This document shows, in pieces, positions 18,888 through 28,847 of a DNA stretch of 64,000 nt; within the stretch, counting starts at the first letter, position 1, and each line of letters opens with the position of its first letter. This stretch comes from Saccharothrix tamanrassetensis. Lineage in GTDB: Bacteria > Actinomycetota > Actinomycetes > Mycobacteriales > Pseudonocardiaceae. The DNA lies in assembly GCF_014203665.1 (NCBI RefSeq), contig NZ_JACHJN010000004.1, forward strand, positions 655,207-719,206. Direction: 5' to 3'. The translations under genes were made by a program, and so were the position numbers. The notes below the pieces were generated by a model that was not told where the DNA came from, made no database searches, and saw nothing but the letters and a program-made list of their open reading frames with translations.

Positions 18888-19823
18888 GTGAAGGTCGACC
18901 GCCTGGACATCTCGTACGACCCGCGCACCGTCGTGGACGCCGCACGACAAGCCGAAGCCGACGGCTGCGCGGGCTTCTGGCTCGCGGAGACCAAGCACGA
19001 CCCGTTCCTGGGCCTGGCCCGGGCAGGCGCCCACACCGGGCTGGAGCTGGGCACGGCCATCGCGGTGGCGTTCGCGCGCAACCCGATGAGCACCGCCGTG
19101 CAGGCCAACGACCTGCAACTGCTCTCCGAAGGGCGCTTCAACCTCGGCCTGGGCTCACAGGTCGAACCGCACATCACCAAGCGCTTCGGCATGCCGTGGT
19201 CCCACCCCGCCGCGCGGATGCGGGAGTTCGTGCTGGCGCTCAAGGCGGTCTGGCACACCTGGGCCACCGGCGAACGCCTCCGCTTCCGCGGCGAGTTCTA
19301 CACCCACACCCTGATGACGCCGTTCTTCGACCCCGGCCCGAACCCCCACGGCCCGCCGAAGGTCTGGCTGGCCGGGGTGGGCGGGCTGATGACCGAGGTC
19401 GCCGGCGAGGTGGCGGACGGGTTCCTGTGCCACAACTTCACCACCGAGCGGTACCTGCGCGAGGTGACGCTGCCGGCGTTGGCGAAGGGCCGGGCGAAAG
19501 TCGGGAAGACGTTGGCGGGCTTGGAGATCAGCGCCCCGTCACTGGTCGCGTGCGATGACCGCCAGGTCGCGGACGTGAAGCGGCAGATCGCGTTCTACGG
19601 CTCCACCCCGGCCTACCGCAAGGTGCTCGACCTGCACGGCTGGGGCGGGCTGCACGACGAACTGCACCGCCTGTCCCGCCGCCGGCTCTGGGACGACATG
19701 GCCGCCGCCGTCGACGACGACGTCCTGCACGCGTTCGCCGTCGTCGGCACCGAGTCCGAGGTCGCGGCGGAACTGGACCGGCGCTACGGCGACGTGGCCA
19801 CGAGGGTCCTCAGGAGCGCGTGA
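18888..19823 (+). CDS. LLM-class F420-dependent oxidoreductase (TIGR03617-like)
   Basis: The 311 residues form a luciferase-like TIM barrel. Signs are [53 protein letters not shown] and [21 protein letters not shown]. The glycine-rich [10 protein letters not shown] is the cofactor-binding stretch of F420-type members. The substrate is unknown. GTG at 18888 lacks a ribosome site; a TAGTTT box that overlaps the stop of the preceding lipoprotein gene ends six bases before it, so it is probably transcribed leaderless from its own promoter. Confidence 0.88.
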
Positions 19824-20070
19824 GCCGGTGGTGGAACAGCGCCGGCTCCGCCCTCACCCACGCCACCTCCCGCCGCGAGACCCATCGCCGCCGCCCGACC
19901 CGCGCGGAGAGCACGACGAACGGCAGCGACATGACCGTCGGCACGATCATCGTGACCATCGTCATCACCCCCACGGAGGCAACGGCGAGGTCGGCCGGGT
20001 CTGACGCGAACAGACCAAAGGCCACCCTGATGGAGCAACGGCCCCCGCTCCGGCAGGACCACGGCGTCAC
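19810..20070 (-). CDS. Hypothetical small membrane protein
   Basis: An 86-residue open frame with GTG start; residues about 30-57 are hydrophobic ([20 protein letters not shown]), followed by an Arg-rich stretch, consistent with a single-helix membrane protein with a cytoplasmic basic tail. It overlaps the 3' end of the oxidoreductase gene by 14 bases in convergent orientation. I do not recognise a family, no good ribosome site is visible, and it could be non-coding. Confidence 0.35.
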
Positions 20071-20092
20071 CGGCCCGACTACCCGCGAGAAC

Positions 20093-20127
20093 GAAGAAAA
20101 GGCCAGGTCAGCGGACTGACCTGGCCT
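20093..20127 (-). terminator. Rho-independent terminator of tRNA-Thr
   Basis: A perfect 12-base stem (20100-20111 with 20116-20127) and a 4-base loop; read on the minus strand it is followed by TTTCTTC. It stands 10 bases after the tRNA 3' end. Confidence 0.88.
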
Positions 20128-20137
20128 GTCCCACCTG

Positions 20138-20211
20138 AGCCGCCTATCGGAATCGAACCGATGACCTGCTCATTACGAGTGAGCCGCTCTGGCCGACTGA
20201 GCTAAGGCGGC
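20138..20211 (-). tRNA. tRNA-Thr (anticodon CGT)
   Basis: Folds as a full cloverleaf on the minus strand. The acceptor stem GCCGCCT pairs with AGGCGGC, discriminator T. The anticodon loop is CTCGTAA on a GCTCA/TGAGC stem, giving anticodon CGT, which reads ACG. The T-loop is TTCGAAT in an ATCGG/CCGAT stem. CCA is not encoded. A terminator follows directly. Confidence 0.97.
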
Positions 20212-20336
20212 GAGACGCGACAACTATAGCCCAGGCGTCGACCGTCACCGAATAGGGGTCCGCTCGTTAGGGTCGGCAGTGACGCCGCTCACGCGAGCGC
20301 CGCACCTGACGTCGCCGCCGTGGGAGGTCCGACCAG

Positions 20337-21947
20337 ATGCGCCTGATGGCCCTGCCTGTCGCCGCCGTGCTGGTCGCGCTGTGCGCCGCTCCCGCGTTGG
20401 CCCAGCCCACGACGACTCCGGTGCCGGGGCCCCGAGACCCGAACCAGCCGCCGGTCTCAGCCGGGCCCGAGTCGGCGACGCACGCGATCGGGGACGCCGG
20501 AACGGGGCTGGCGGTGGTGCGGCTCGCGCCGGACTCGACGCCGACGAACACCGTCCTGCCGGGGTTCGGGGAGTCGCTGCCCAAGCAGTCGGCCGCCGAG
20601 ATCGGGGTCGGGCTGGCCAGTGCCCAGGCGAACACCGAGGCGTTCCTGGCCTACGAACGGGCCGTCGCGCAGGCCTCCCCGCTCGGCTTCGCCGTCCAGG
20701 GACGTGCGCCGCAGACGCCCGGCACGCTGGTGCAGACCGCCTCGCCGGACAACGCCGCACCGGTCACCGGCGGCCTGAACCCGCCGCAGACGCCGCTGGA
20801 CACGCTGCTCAAGGTCGGCCTGCTGAACGGCAGCGTGCACGCCCGCTGGGACGACGGGCTGGGCCCGTGCGTGCAGCCGCTGGCCGACGCCGGGACGTCC
20901 GTCGCGAGCCTGTCCGTGCTCAACGCCATCCCGACGCTGCCCGGCTCCACGGACCTGACCGGGATGCTCACCCAGGACACGCCGAAGCTCGACGCGAACG
21001 CCAAGCAGACCCTGATCGACAGCCTCAAGGGCCTCTCCGGCCCGCTCAGCCGGCTCGGCGGCCTGCTCTCCGGCTCCGCCGACACCGGCGCGCAGGGCTC
21101 GCTGCTCAGCCTGCCGGACACGCTCAGCGCCCGCTCGACCGTCGAGCTGGTGGACCTCCCCGGCAGCGCCAACAAGGCCGTCAAGTCGACCTCCACCCTC
21201 CAGGCCGCCAGTGTCCGGCTGCTCGCGGGCACCCCGATGGAGATCCGGATCGACGTGGTCGGACAGCCGACGCTCACCGCGCTGTCCACGGGTGACGCGA
21301 GCACCTCCCGGGTCACCTACACCGCCCCGGTCCTCAAGGTGAGCCAGGGCGGCCGGGAGCTGGGCACGCTGGACGCGGCCAACCCGAAGCTGGACGTGCC
21401 GATCGGCATCCCGGTGCTCGGCGACCTGAAGCTGCCGGTCGTCGGCGGTCTCGCCGAGCGCAAGCTCGACATCGGCGTGCTGCGCCTGCAGGTCGCGCAG
21501 CTGAACGAGAAGTCCATGGTGCTGGACGGCCCGCTCCGGCAAGGCGGCCCCGTGATCAAGGGGTTCATGCTCGGGGCGACCGCGCGGCTGCTCGACCTCC
21601 AGCTGCTGCCGACCGATGCCCTCGGTCTGCCGAACCTGCCGTCGGCGCTGGCACAGGTGTCCCTGGGTGAGCAGATCGTCCGTGCGGCCGCCCCGAACGG
21701 CGGAGTGGTGTGCGCGCCGGTCCAGACGCCACCCGGTGGCGGCGGGCAGGCCGCCCCGCCCAAGGACAACCCGCCGCTGGCGTACACGAACGCCGCCTAC
21801 AAGACCATCCCGATCTTCTGGACGGGCACCGCGCTGCTGTTGGCCGGCGTGGTCGTGGTGGCCGCGCTGCCGATGCGGCGACGCCCCCTCAAGCCCGTCA
21901 CCGGACTGACCACCGGACCGACCACCGAGCCGCCCGCATCCGAGTAG
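20337..21947 (+). CDS. Exported C-terminally anchored protein of unknown function
   Basis: The 536 residues begin with a signal peptide (MRLMALPVAAVLVALCAAPALAQ, cut after about 22) and end with a transmembrane helix (about 495-517) and a short basic tail (MRRRPLK), so the bulk faces outside. The body is rich in Leu, Gly, Ser and Thr, with LLSGSADTGAQGSLLSLPDTL-like and VPIGIPVLGDLKLPVVGGL stretches that suggest beta-rich repeats. There is no LPxTG motif. GGGAGG stands nine bases before the ATG. I do not recognise a family. It has no operon partner; holB converges on it. Confidence 0.8.
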   Translation: MRLMALPVAAVLVALCAAPALAQPTTTPVPGPRDPNQPPVSAGPESATHAIGDAGTGLAVVRLAPDSTPTNTVLPGFGESLPKQSAAEIGVGLASAQANTEAFLAYERAVAQASPLGFAVQGRAPQTPGTLVQTASPDNAAPVTGGLNPPQTPLDTLLKVGLLNGSVHARWDDGLGPCVQPLADAGTSVASLSVLNAIPTLPGSTDLTGMLTQDTPKLDANAKQTLIDSLKGLSGPLSRLGGLLSGSADTGAQGSLLSLPDTLSARSTVELVDLPGSANKAVKSTSTLQAASVRLLAGTPMEIRIDVVGQPTLTALSTGDASTSRVTYTAPVLKVSQGGRELGTLDAANPKLDVPIGIPVLGDLKLPVVGGLAERKLDIGVLRLQVAQLNEKSMVLDGPLRQGGPVIKGFMLGATARLLDLQLLPTDALGLPNLPSALAQVSLGEQIVRAAAPNGGVVCAPVQTPPGGGGQAAPPKDNPPLAYTNAAYKTIPIFWTGTALLLAGVVVVAALPMRRRPLKPVTGLTTGPTTEPPASE

Positions 21948-21992
21948 GAGCACGGCTCACGGGCCGCGACCGCGCCGGGTGGTCGTGGCGGG

Positions 21993-23195
21993 TCAGCCGC
22001 GCTGGAGCGTGGTCAGCATCGCCTCCACCGCGATGCGCGGCTTCACGTTCAGCTCCAGCGCGTCCCGGCACGCCAACACGGCCTCCAGCCGCCGCAGGGT
22101 CGACTCCGGCGTCCACATCCCGGCGGCGGTCCGGGCGTCCGCCGCGCGGTCCGGGTGGTTCAGCACGGCCGCCGCGCCGGACGCGGTCACCAGCACGTCC
22201 CGGTAGAACGCCGCCAGGTCCACCAGCGCCTGGTCCAGCGAGTCCCGCTGGGTCCGGGTGGCCCGCGACTTCTGCCGCTTCTCCAGGTCCTTCAACGCGC
22301 CCTTCGCGCCCCGGGTGGCCGCCGCGGTGCCCTTGCCGGTGCCGCCCGCGCCCATCGCGGTCTCCAACGCGTGCCGCTCGGCCTCGTCGCGCGCCTCGTT
22401 GGCGGTCGACGCGTCCGCCTCGGCCGCCTGCACCAGGCTGTCCGCGCTCGTGAAGATGTCCGCCGCGCGCCGCAGACCCAGCGGGATCCGCAGCACGGAC
22501 TCCCGCCGCGCCCGCACCGACTCGTCGGTCGCCAACCGCCGCGCACGGCCCACGTGCCCACCGCACACCGAAGCCGCCCACGAGGCCACGTCCGGCGCGA
22601 TGCCCTCGTCCTCCAGCGCCGACGCGATCGCGGCCACGCGCGGCGTGCCCAGCGACACGATCCGGCAGCGCGAGCGGATGGTCACCGACACGTCGTCGGG
22701 GTGGTCGGACGGCGCGCAGAGCAGGAACACGGTCCGCTCCGGCGGCTCCTCCACCGCCTTGAGCAGCGCGTTCGCCGCGCCTTCGGTCAGCCGGTCGGCG
22801 TCGGCGATGATCACCACCTGCCACTTGCCGGACGTCGGGCGGCGGGCGGACACCTGCACCAGCGACCGCATCTCGGCGACCGAGATGGACAGCCCCTCGG
22901 GGGCGACCACCCGCACGTCGGCGTGCGTGCCGGCCAACGCGGTGTGGCACCCGGCGCACACACCGCAGCCGGGCCGGTCGTCCGTGACCGAGCACTGCAG
23001 GGCCGCCGCGAACGCCCGCGCGGCACCGGAACGGCCGGAGCCGGGTGGTCCGGTGAACAGCCAGGCGTGCGTCATGGCCCCGGGAGCCGGCGATCCGCCG
23101 GCCACGATGGCAGCGGCGGCCTCGGCGGCGGCGCTGAGCACGCCCACCACGTCGGGCTGACCGACGACCTCGCTCCACACACCCCTGGTGCCCAC
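21993..23195 (-). CDS. holB: DNA polymerase III subunit delta'
   Basis: Clamp-loader subunit. The 400 residues show the zinc module CGVCAGC near residue 77, the delta'/gamma signature VVIIADADRLTEGAANALLKAVEEPP and the arginine-finger motif SVTIRSRC. The Walker A position reads GPPGSGRS, lacking the lysine, as expected of delta', which does not hydrolyse ATP. A charged insert near 270-315 is Ala/Lys-rich. The gene follows the MFS-thymidylate-kinase fusion by 22 bases, keeping the classical tmk-holB pairing. Confidence 0.94.
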   Translation of the reverse strand: MGTRGVWSEVVGQPDVVGVLSAAAEAAAAIVAGGSPAPGAMTHAWLFTGPPGSGRSGAARAFAAALQCSVTDDRPGCGVCAGCHTALAGTHADVRVVAPEGLSISVAEMRSLVQVSARRPTSGKWQVVIIADADRLTEGAANALLKAVEEPPERTVFLLCAPSDHPDDVSVTIRSRCRIVSLGTPRVAAIASALEDEGIAPDVASWAASVCGGHVGRARRLATDESVRARRESVLRIPLGLRRAADIFTSADSLVQAAEADASTANEARDEAERHALETAMGAGGTGKGTAAATRGAKGALKDLEKRQKSRATRTQRDSLDQALVDLAAFYRDVLVTASGAAAVLNHPDRAADARTAAGMWTPESTLRRLEAVLACRDALELNVKPRIAVEAMLTTLQRG

Positions 23196-23217
23196 GACCG
23201 ACCAACCTACCGAGCTT

Positions 23218-25230
23218 TCAGGAACTCTCCACCACCGGCCGCACCGAGGCGCGGGCCACCAGCGGCAGCACCCCGGTCCGCACCCGCTCGGCCACCTCGT
23301 CCACCGTGCCGTCGGCGTCCACCACCACGTACCGCTCCGGATCGGCCGACGCCATCTCGGTCAGCAGCCGCTGCACCCGCCAGTGGTGCCCCACCGCGTC
23401 CAACGGCCCGGCGGACCCGACCGGCGTCCGGTCCAGCAGCACGGTGACGTCCGGCCGCAGCCGTCCGGTGGCCCAGTCGACCAGGCCTTCCATCTCCCGC
23501 GGCTCGACGCTGCCCACCGCGCTGAAGTGCGCCAGCGGGCTGTCCACGTACCGCTCCATGACCACCAGCGACCCGGTGTCCAGCGCGGGCCGCACCTCGC
23601 GTTCCACCACGTCCGCCCGCACCGCCGCGGCCACCAGCGCGTGCGCCCGCACGCCCGCCAGGTCGGCCGTGGTCAGCAGGTTGCGCAGCCGCTGCTCGTC
23701 CAGGTCGGGGTCGGAGGCCAGCAGCACCCGGTGCCCGGCGGAGCGCAACGCCGACGCGAGCAGCCGTGCCTGGGCGGAGGTGTCGGCCCGGCTCTCGCCC
23801 TCGACCGCGATCAGCACGCCGCTGCCCCGCCGAGACCGGCCGCGCAGCGCCGCCAGGAGGTCCGACAGGATCGGCTCGGACCGCCGGTCGTCCATCTGCC
23901 GGTACGCGATCAGCCCGAGCAGCGCCGCGATCACCGCCGCGCCGAACAGCACCGGCCGCGTCCCGTCGACCTGCATCCGGTGGCCGAACACGGTGATCGT
24001 CTGCTGCTGGACCAGGCTCACCAGCAGCGGGGCCGCCGCGGACGCCGCGAACAGCACCACCTTCAGCAGCGACTGGAGCAGCGCCACCGTCCGGCCGCGC
24101 ATGGCGTCCTCGACCTTGGACCCGACGATGGTCAGACCGGTCAGGAACGCCATCCCGGCGCACCCGCCGACCAGCGCCACCGCGATCAGCGCGATCCACA
24201 GGTGCGGGGCGAACGCCACCAGCATCAGGCTCAGGCCGGCCAGCACGATGGTGACGCCGAAGAGCCGGTCGTAGGTCAGCCGGCGGGCCATCTGCGGGGC
24301 GATCGCCATGCCGAGCGCCAGACCCGCGAACACCGCCACGAACAGCAGGCCGAACGTCGAGTCGCCGCCCAGCAGGGACGACGCGTACAGCTTGGCCGTG
24401 CCGATCACCGCGCCCGCCGCCGCGAACGCCCCGATCATGCCGATCACCAGGCCGCGTACCAGCGGCGTGCGGCCGGCGAACCGCAGGCCGCCGCGCAGCA
24501 TGGCGAAGAAGCCCTCGCGCTCGCCCTTGTCCCGCTTGGCGGCGGAGGCCCGGCCGGACAGCTCCGGGATGCGGGTGGCGACCAGGATCGCCGAGGTGAC
24601 GTACAGCGCGCCGTTGACCATCACGGCGATGGTGGCGATGCGGAACTCGATGTCGGTGTTCTGGAGGTGGAAGTAGCCGGGGATGCCGGAGATCAGCGAG
24701 TACAGGCCCGCGCCGCTGATCACCGAGATGCCGTAGGTCATCACCAGGCCGAGCTGGTTGGCCGTCTCCACCTGGTCGGGCCGGCGCAGCAGGTTCGGCA
24801 CCGCCGAGTCCTTGGCCGGGATCCACAGCATCGCGCAGCAGCCGACCAGGAAGTTCGCGATGAACAGCCACCAGGCCGTGCCGACCAGGGCGATGGAGAT
24901 GAACAGGCCGCCGCGCAGCAGGTCGCAGACCACCATGATCCTGCGCCGGTCGAACCGGTCCGCCAGCACCCCGCCGAGCGGGGCGAACAGGATGCCGGGC
25001 AGCAACTGGGTCAGCACCACCAGGCTGAGCGCGAAGCTCTCCCACTGGTAGCTCTGGGTCAGCTTGGAGACCAGGCCGGTCAGCGCCAGGAGTGACAGCC
25101 AGTCACCGACGCTGCACAGATAGGTGACACCCCACAGCCTGCGGAACGGCCGGATCGCCAACACGCTGCGAATCCGGTGACTGGTCGAACCAGCTGTGCC
25201 GCCGTCTCGGATGGTGCTCACCCCCGCCAT
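23218..25230 (-). CDS. MFS transporter - thymidylate kinase-like fusion protein
   Basis: A 670-residue fusion. Residues 1 to about 430 form a 12-helix MFS unit (GGVLADRFDRRRIMVVCDLLRGG is its motif A). Residues about 465-665 resemble thymidylate kinase: VEGESRADTSAQARLL at the P-loop, VVMERYVDSPLAHFSAVG for the DR(F/Y) motif, PDVTVLLDRTP, and a C-terminal VVVDADGTVDEV. The P-loop lysine is missing (usual form GxDGxGKST), so kinase activity is doubtful. The start is uncertain: ATG at 25230, GTG at 25221 or a start further upstream. Its position before holB is where tmk normally lies. Confidence 0.88.
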   Translation of the reverse strand: MAGVSTIRDGGTAGSTSHRIRSVLAIRPFRRLWGVTYLCSVGDWLSLLALTGLVSKLTQSYQWESFALSLVVLTQLLPGILFAPLGGVLADRFDRRRIMVVCDLLRGGLFISIALVGTAWWLFIANFLVGCCAMLWIPAKDSAVPNLLRRPDQVETANQLGLVMTYGISVISGAGLYSLISGIPGYFHLQNTDIEFRIATIAVMVNGALYVTSAILVATRIPELSGRASAAKRDKGEREGFFAMLRGGLRFAGRTPLVRGLVIGMIGAFAAAGAVIGTAKLYASSLLGGDSTFGLLFVAVFAGLALGMAIAPQMARRLTYDRLFGVTIVLAGLSLMLVAFAPHLWIALIAVALVGGCAGMAFLTGLTIVGSKVEDAMRGRTVALLQSLLKVVLFAASAAAPLLVSLVQQQTITVFGHRMQVDGTRPVLFGAAVIAALLGLIAYRQMDDRRSEPILSDLLAALRGRSRRGSGVLIAVEGESRADTSAQARLLASALRSAGHRVLLASDPDLDEQRLRNLLTTADLAGVRAHALVAAAVRADVVEREVRPALDTGSLVVMERYVDSPLAHFSAVGSVEPREMEGLVDWATGRLRPDVTVLLDRTPVGSAGPLDAVGHHWRVQRLLTEMASADPERYVVVDADGTVDEVAERVRTGVLPLVARASVRPVVESS

Positions 25231-25301
25231 TCGTGCAGGCAACAGGGTAGCCGGGACGATTCGGCCGGATGACCGCATCCACCGTTCAGGTGATCACGCC
25301 G

Positions 25302-25934
25302 TTATTTGAACAGTTCCGCCACCGCTCCGATGATCTCACGCAGCACGTTGAACAGCAGCCCGCTCAGCACGGCCAGTACGGCGAGGCAGCCGGCCGGCCC
25401 ACCTCTGCCGCTCTTGCGCTCCGGCGCGGTCCGTTGCTGCGGGGACTCGACCTGCCGCATGGCGAACGGCACCGGTAGCTGCGTGCCGGTCGGACCCGAC
25501 GCGAACGGAGCGGGAGGCTGCGCCGGGCGGAGCGGGCCCGGCGCACGAGGGGCCGTCCGGGGCGCCGGAGGCCTGCGTGCCGGAGTTCTGCGACGCTGCG
25601 CGGAGACCCGCCGATCCGGGGCGGGGGCCGGCCGGTCCGGGACGACCGGAGCCGGTGGGGGCACCGCGCCAGGCCCGCCGGTCAGCTCCGGGCCGGCGAG
25701 GAGGTCCGGGCCGACCAGCGGGTCCGCGAAGGGCACCGCACCGCCGGCGACCAGCCCGCCCAGGGCGTCCGGGAACGCCGCGGCAGCCGTGGCACCACCG
25801 GTCACCAGACCCGAGAGGGCGTCCGGGAACGGCCGGGGCGCAGCGGCCCCACCCGTCACCAGGCCCGCGAGCGGGTCCGGGAACAGGCGAGGCGGCGGTG
25901 GGTCCTGCGTGCCGTCCGGGCCGGAGTCGTCCAC
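25302..25934 (-). CDS. Hypothetical proline-rich protein with C-terminal membrane anchor
   Basis: A 210-residue protein starting 15 bases after the topA stop. Residues about 17-80 hold four repeats of the type FPDALSGLVTGGA. A Pro/Arg-rich middle region follows, and the C-terminus has one hydrophobic helix (about 182-202, GCLAVLAVLSGLLFNVL) ending near the terminus, as in tail-anchored proteins. Codon use and its operon-like spacing favour this strand over the open frame on the other. No family recognised. Confidence 0.6.
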   Translation of the reverse strand: MDDSGPDGTQDPPPPRLFPDPLAGLVTGGAAAPRPFPDALSGLVTGGATAAAAFPDALGGLVAGGAVPFADPLVGPDLLAGPELTGGPGAVPPPAPVVPDRPAPAPDRRVSAQRRRTPARRPPAPRTAPRAPGPLRPAQPPAPFASGPTGTQLPVPFAMRQVESPQQRTAPERKSGRGGPAGCLAVLAVLSGLLFNVLREIIGAVAELFK

Positions 25935-25949
25935 CGCCCCATCATCCCG

Positions 25950-28721
25950 CTAGCTCTTCGACTTGGCGGGCGCCTTCTTGCGGGCCGGGGCCTTCTTCTT
26001 GGTCACCGGCCCCTTGGCGCGCTTCTCCGCCAGCAGCTCGGCCGCGCGCTCGTCGGTCAGCCCCTCGACGCTGTCCGACTTGCGCAGCGACGCGTTCAGC
26101 TCGCCGTCGGTGACGTAGGGCCCGAACCGGCCCTCCTTCACCACCATCGGCTTGCCGGACACCGGGTCCGCGCCCAGCTCCTTCAACGGCGGCGCGGCGG
26201 CGGCCCGGCCGCGCTTCTTCGGCTCGGCGTAGATCTTCAGCGCGTCGTCCAGGGTCACCGTGAACAGCTGGTCCTCGTCGGTCAGCGACCGCGAGTCGGT
26301 GCCCTTCTTCAAGTAGGGCCCGTACCGGCCGTTCTGCGCGGTGATCTCCGCGCCGGTCTCCGGGTCCTTGCCGACCACGCGCGGCAGCGAGAGCAGCTTC
26401 AGCGCGTCGTCCAGCGTCACCGTCTCCAGCGACATGGACTTGAACAGCGACCCGGTGCGCGGCTTCGGGGCCTTCTTGGTGCCCTCCGGCGCCTCCGGCA
26501 GCACCTCGGTCACGTACGGCCCGAACCGGCCTTCCTTGGCCACGATCTCGTTGCCGGTGACCGGGTCGTTGCCCAGCGAACGGCCCTCCTGCGGGGTCGC
26601 GAACAGCTTCTCCGCGACCGCCCGGTTCAGCTCGTCCGGCGGCAGGTCGTCCGGCAGGTTCGCGCGCTGCGAGGTCTGCTCGCCGTCCGGGCCCTCCACC
26701 TCGCGCTCCAGGTACGGCCCGTAACGGCCGACCCGCACCACGACCGTGCGGCCCTCCACGTCCACGAACAGCGGGATCGAGTTCACCTCGCGGGCGTCGA
26801 TCTGCTCCACGCTCGACCCGACGAGCTTCTTCAGCCCACCCGAACGGCCCACCGAGGACTCCGGACCGACGTTGCCGCCGAAGTAGAACCCGGACAGCCA
26901 CGTGGTGCGCTCCTGGCGGCCGGCGGCGATGCCGTCCAGCTCGTCCTCCAGCGCGGCGGTGAAGTCGTAGTCCACCAGCCGGCCGAAGTGCCGCTCCAGC
27001 AGCCCCACCACCGCGAACGCCACCCAGGACGGGACCAGCGCGGAACCCTTCTTCCACACGTAGCCGCGGTCCTGGACGGTGCTGATGATCGACGCGTAGG
27101 TGGACGGGCGGCCGATGCCCAGCTCCTCCATGGTCTTGATCAGGCTGGCCTCGGTGAAGCGCGGCGGCGGCGACGTCGAGTGCCCGTCGGCGGACAGCTC
27201 GGTCGCGACCAGCGACTGGTCCTTCGCCAGCTGCGGCAGCCGCGACTCGGCGTCGTCGGACTCGCCGCCCGCCTCCGAGTCGACCGTCTCCACGTAGGCC
27301 TTGAGGAAGCCCGCGAACGTGATGGTGCGGCCGGACGCGGCGAACGTGACGTTCTCACCGACTTCCCCGGCGGAGCCGGGAATCCCGTGCCTGGTGCGTC
27401 CGCTGATCCTCACGCTCGTGGTGTTGCCGCGCGCGTCGGCCATCTGCGAGGCGATGGTCCGCTGCCAGATCAGCTCGTAGAGCTTGAACTCGTCGGACTC
27501 CAGCTCCCGCGCCACCTCGCCGGGCGTGCGGAACACCTCGCCGGCGGGACGGATGGCCTCGTGCGCCTCTTGGGCGTTCTTGACCTTCCGGTTGTACTGG
27601 CGCGGCTCCTTGGACACGTACTGCGCGCCGTACAGCTCGGTGGCCTGCGCCCGGGCCGCGCTGATGGCCGTCGTCGACAGCGTGGTGCTGTCGGTGCGCA
27701 TGTAGGTGATGTAGCCGTTCTCGTACAGCTTCTGCGCGGTCCGCATCGTCCGGTCCGCGGAGAAGCGCAGCTTGCGGCCCGCCTCCTGCTGGAGCGTGGA
27801 GGTCATGAACGGCGCGTACGGCTTGCGCGTGTACGGCTTCTCCTCCACCGAGGAGACCGTCATGGCGGCGTTGGCCAGGCCTTCGGCGATGGCGCGGGCC
27901 TGGGCCTCGTCCAGGACCCGGACCTCCGAGCCCTCCTTCAGCCGGCCGGTCGACTCGAAGTCGCGCCCGGTGGCCAGCCGCACGCCGTCCACGGCCACCA
28001 GCCGGGAGCCGAACGTGCGCGGCGAAGCGCTCCCGCCGGCGTCCATGGTCGCCGAGACGTCCCAGTACGAGGCGGTCACGAACTTCATCCGCTCGCGTTC
28101 CCGCTCGACCACGATCCGGGTCGCCACCGACTGCACGCGGCCCGCCGAGAGCTTCGGCATGACCTTCTTCCACAGCACGGGGCTGACCTCGTAGCCGTAG
28201 AGGCGGTCCAGGATGCGGCGGGTCTCCTGCGCGTCGACCAGGTCCTGGTCCAGGTCGCGGGGGTTCGCGGCGGCGGCCAGGATCGCGGGCTCGGTGATCT
28301 CGTGGAACACCATCCGGCGGACCGGGACCTTGGGCTTGAGGGTGTCCAGGAGGTGCCAGGCGATGGCCTCGCCCTCCCGGTCGCCGTCTGTCGCCAGGTA
28401 GAGCTCGTCGACGTCCTTGAGCAGCTCTTTCAGCTCCGCGACGGTCGCCTTCTTGTCCGGCGTGACGACGTAGAGGGGCTCGAAGTCGTGGTCGACGTCG
28501 ACGCCCAGCCGCGCCCACGGCTGCCCCTTGTACTTGGCGGGCACGTCCGCCGCGCCCCTCGGCAGGTCGCGGATGTGTCCCTTGGATGACTCCACGACGA
28601 AGTCGTTGCCGAGGTACGACGCGATCTTGCGCGCCTTCGCGGGCGACTCGACGATCACCAACCGCCGGTTGCCGCCCGCTGATCCCCCGCTGCTCTTCTT
28701 CGCCCGTGTCGATCCAGCCAC
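25950..28721 (-). CDS. topA: DNA topoisomerase I (type IA)
   Basis: Relaxes negative supercoils. The 923 residues contain the TOPRIM domain (LVIVESPAKARKI at the start, TDGDREGEAI at 111-120) and the catalytic Tyr340 in YITYMRTDS. C-terminal topoisomerase repeats of the GRFGPYVTE type occur at least four times, and there are no zinc-finger cysteines, as in mycobacterial TopA. A Lys-rich tail (KKKAPARKKAPAKSK) ends the protein. GTG at 28721 gives the N-terminus closest to relatives; an in-frame ATG 48 bases upstream is possible. It is preceded by a hypothetical gene that also neighbours topA in mycobacteria. Confidence 0.97.
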   Translation of the reverse strand: MAGSTRAKKSSGGSAGGNRRLVIVESPAKARKIASYLGNDFVVESSKGHIRDLPRGAADVPAKYKGQPWARLGVDVDHDFEPLYVVTPDKKATVAELKELLKDVDELYLATDGDREGEAIAWHLLDTLKPKVPVRRMVFHEITEPAILAAAANPRDLDQDLVDAQETRRILDRLYGYEVSPVLWKKVMPKLSAGRVQSVATRIVVERERERMKFVTASYWDVSATMDAGGSASPRTFGSRLVAVDGVRLATGRDFESTGRLKEGSEVRVLDEAQARAIAEGLANAAMTVSSVEEKPYTRKPYAPFMTSTLQQEAGRKLRFSADRTMRTAQKLYENGYITYMRTDSTTLSTTAISAARAQATELYGAQYVSKEPRQYNRKVKNAQEAHEAIRPAGEVFRTPGEVARELESDEFKLYELIWQRTIASQMADARGNTTSVRISGRTRHGIPGSAGEVGENVTFAASGRTITFAGFLKAYVETVDSEAGGESDDAESRLPQLAKDQSLVATELSADGHSTSPPPRFTEASLIKTMEELGIGRPSTYASIISTVQDRGYVWKKGSALVPSWVAFAVVGLLERHFGRLVDYDFTAALEDELDGIAAGRQERTTWLSGFYFGGNVGPESSVGRSGGLKKLVGSSVEQIDAREVNSIPLFVDVEGRTVVVRVGRYGPYLEREVEGPDGEQTSQRANLPDDLPPDELNRAVAEKLFATPQEGRSLGNDPVTGNEIVAKEGRFGPYVTEVLPEAPEGTKKAPKPRTGSLFKSMSLETVTLDDALKLLSLPRVVGKDPETGAEITAQNGRYGPYLKKGTDSRSLTDEDQLFTVTLDDALKIYAEPKKRGRAAAAPPLKELGADPVSGKPMVVKEGRFGPYVTDGELNASLRKSDSVEGLTDERAAELLAEKRAKGPVTKKKAPARKKAPAKSKS

Positions 28722-28847
28722 GCCGTCCCGCTCTCTCCGAACACTGTGTCCCGATCCGCCAGTGTGCACTGTCCTTTGTCGCCGCCTGGGCAGCCCTGGT
28801 CGGGACAGGGTGACACAACTGTGCCTGATCGCCCGCCAGGAGGACCG

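Noticed and set aside
25306..25953. Plus-strand frame opposite the proline-rich protein downstream of topA
   Set aside because: The minus-strand frame follows topA by 15 bases and has a repeat unit and membrane helix; the plus frame is its shadow.
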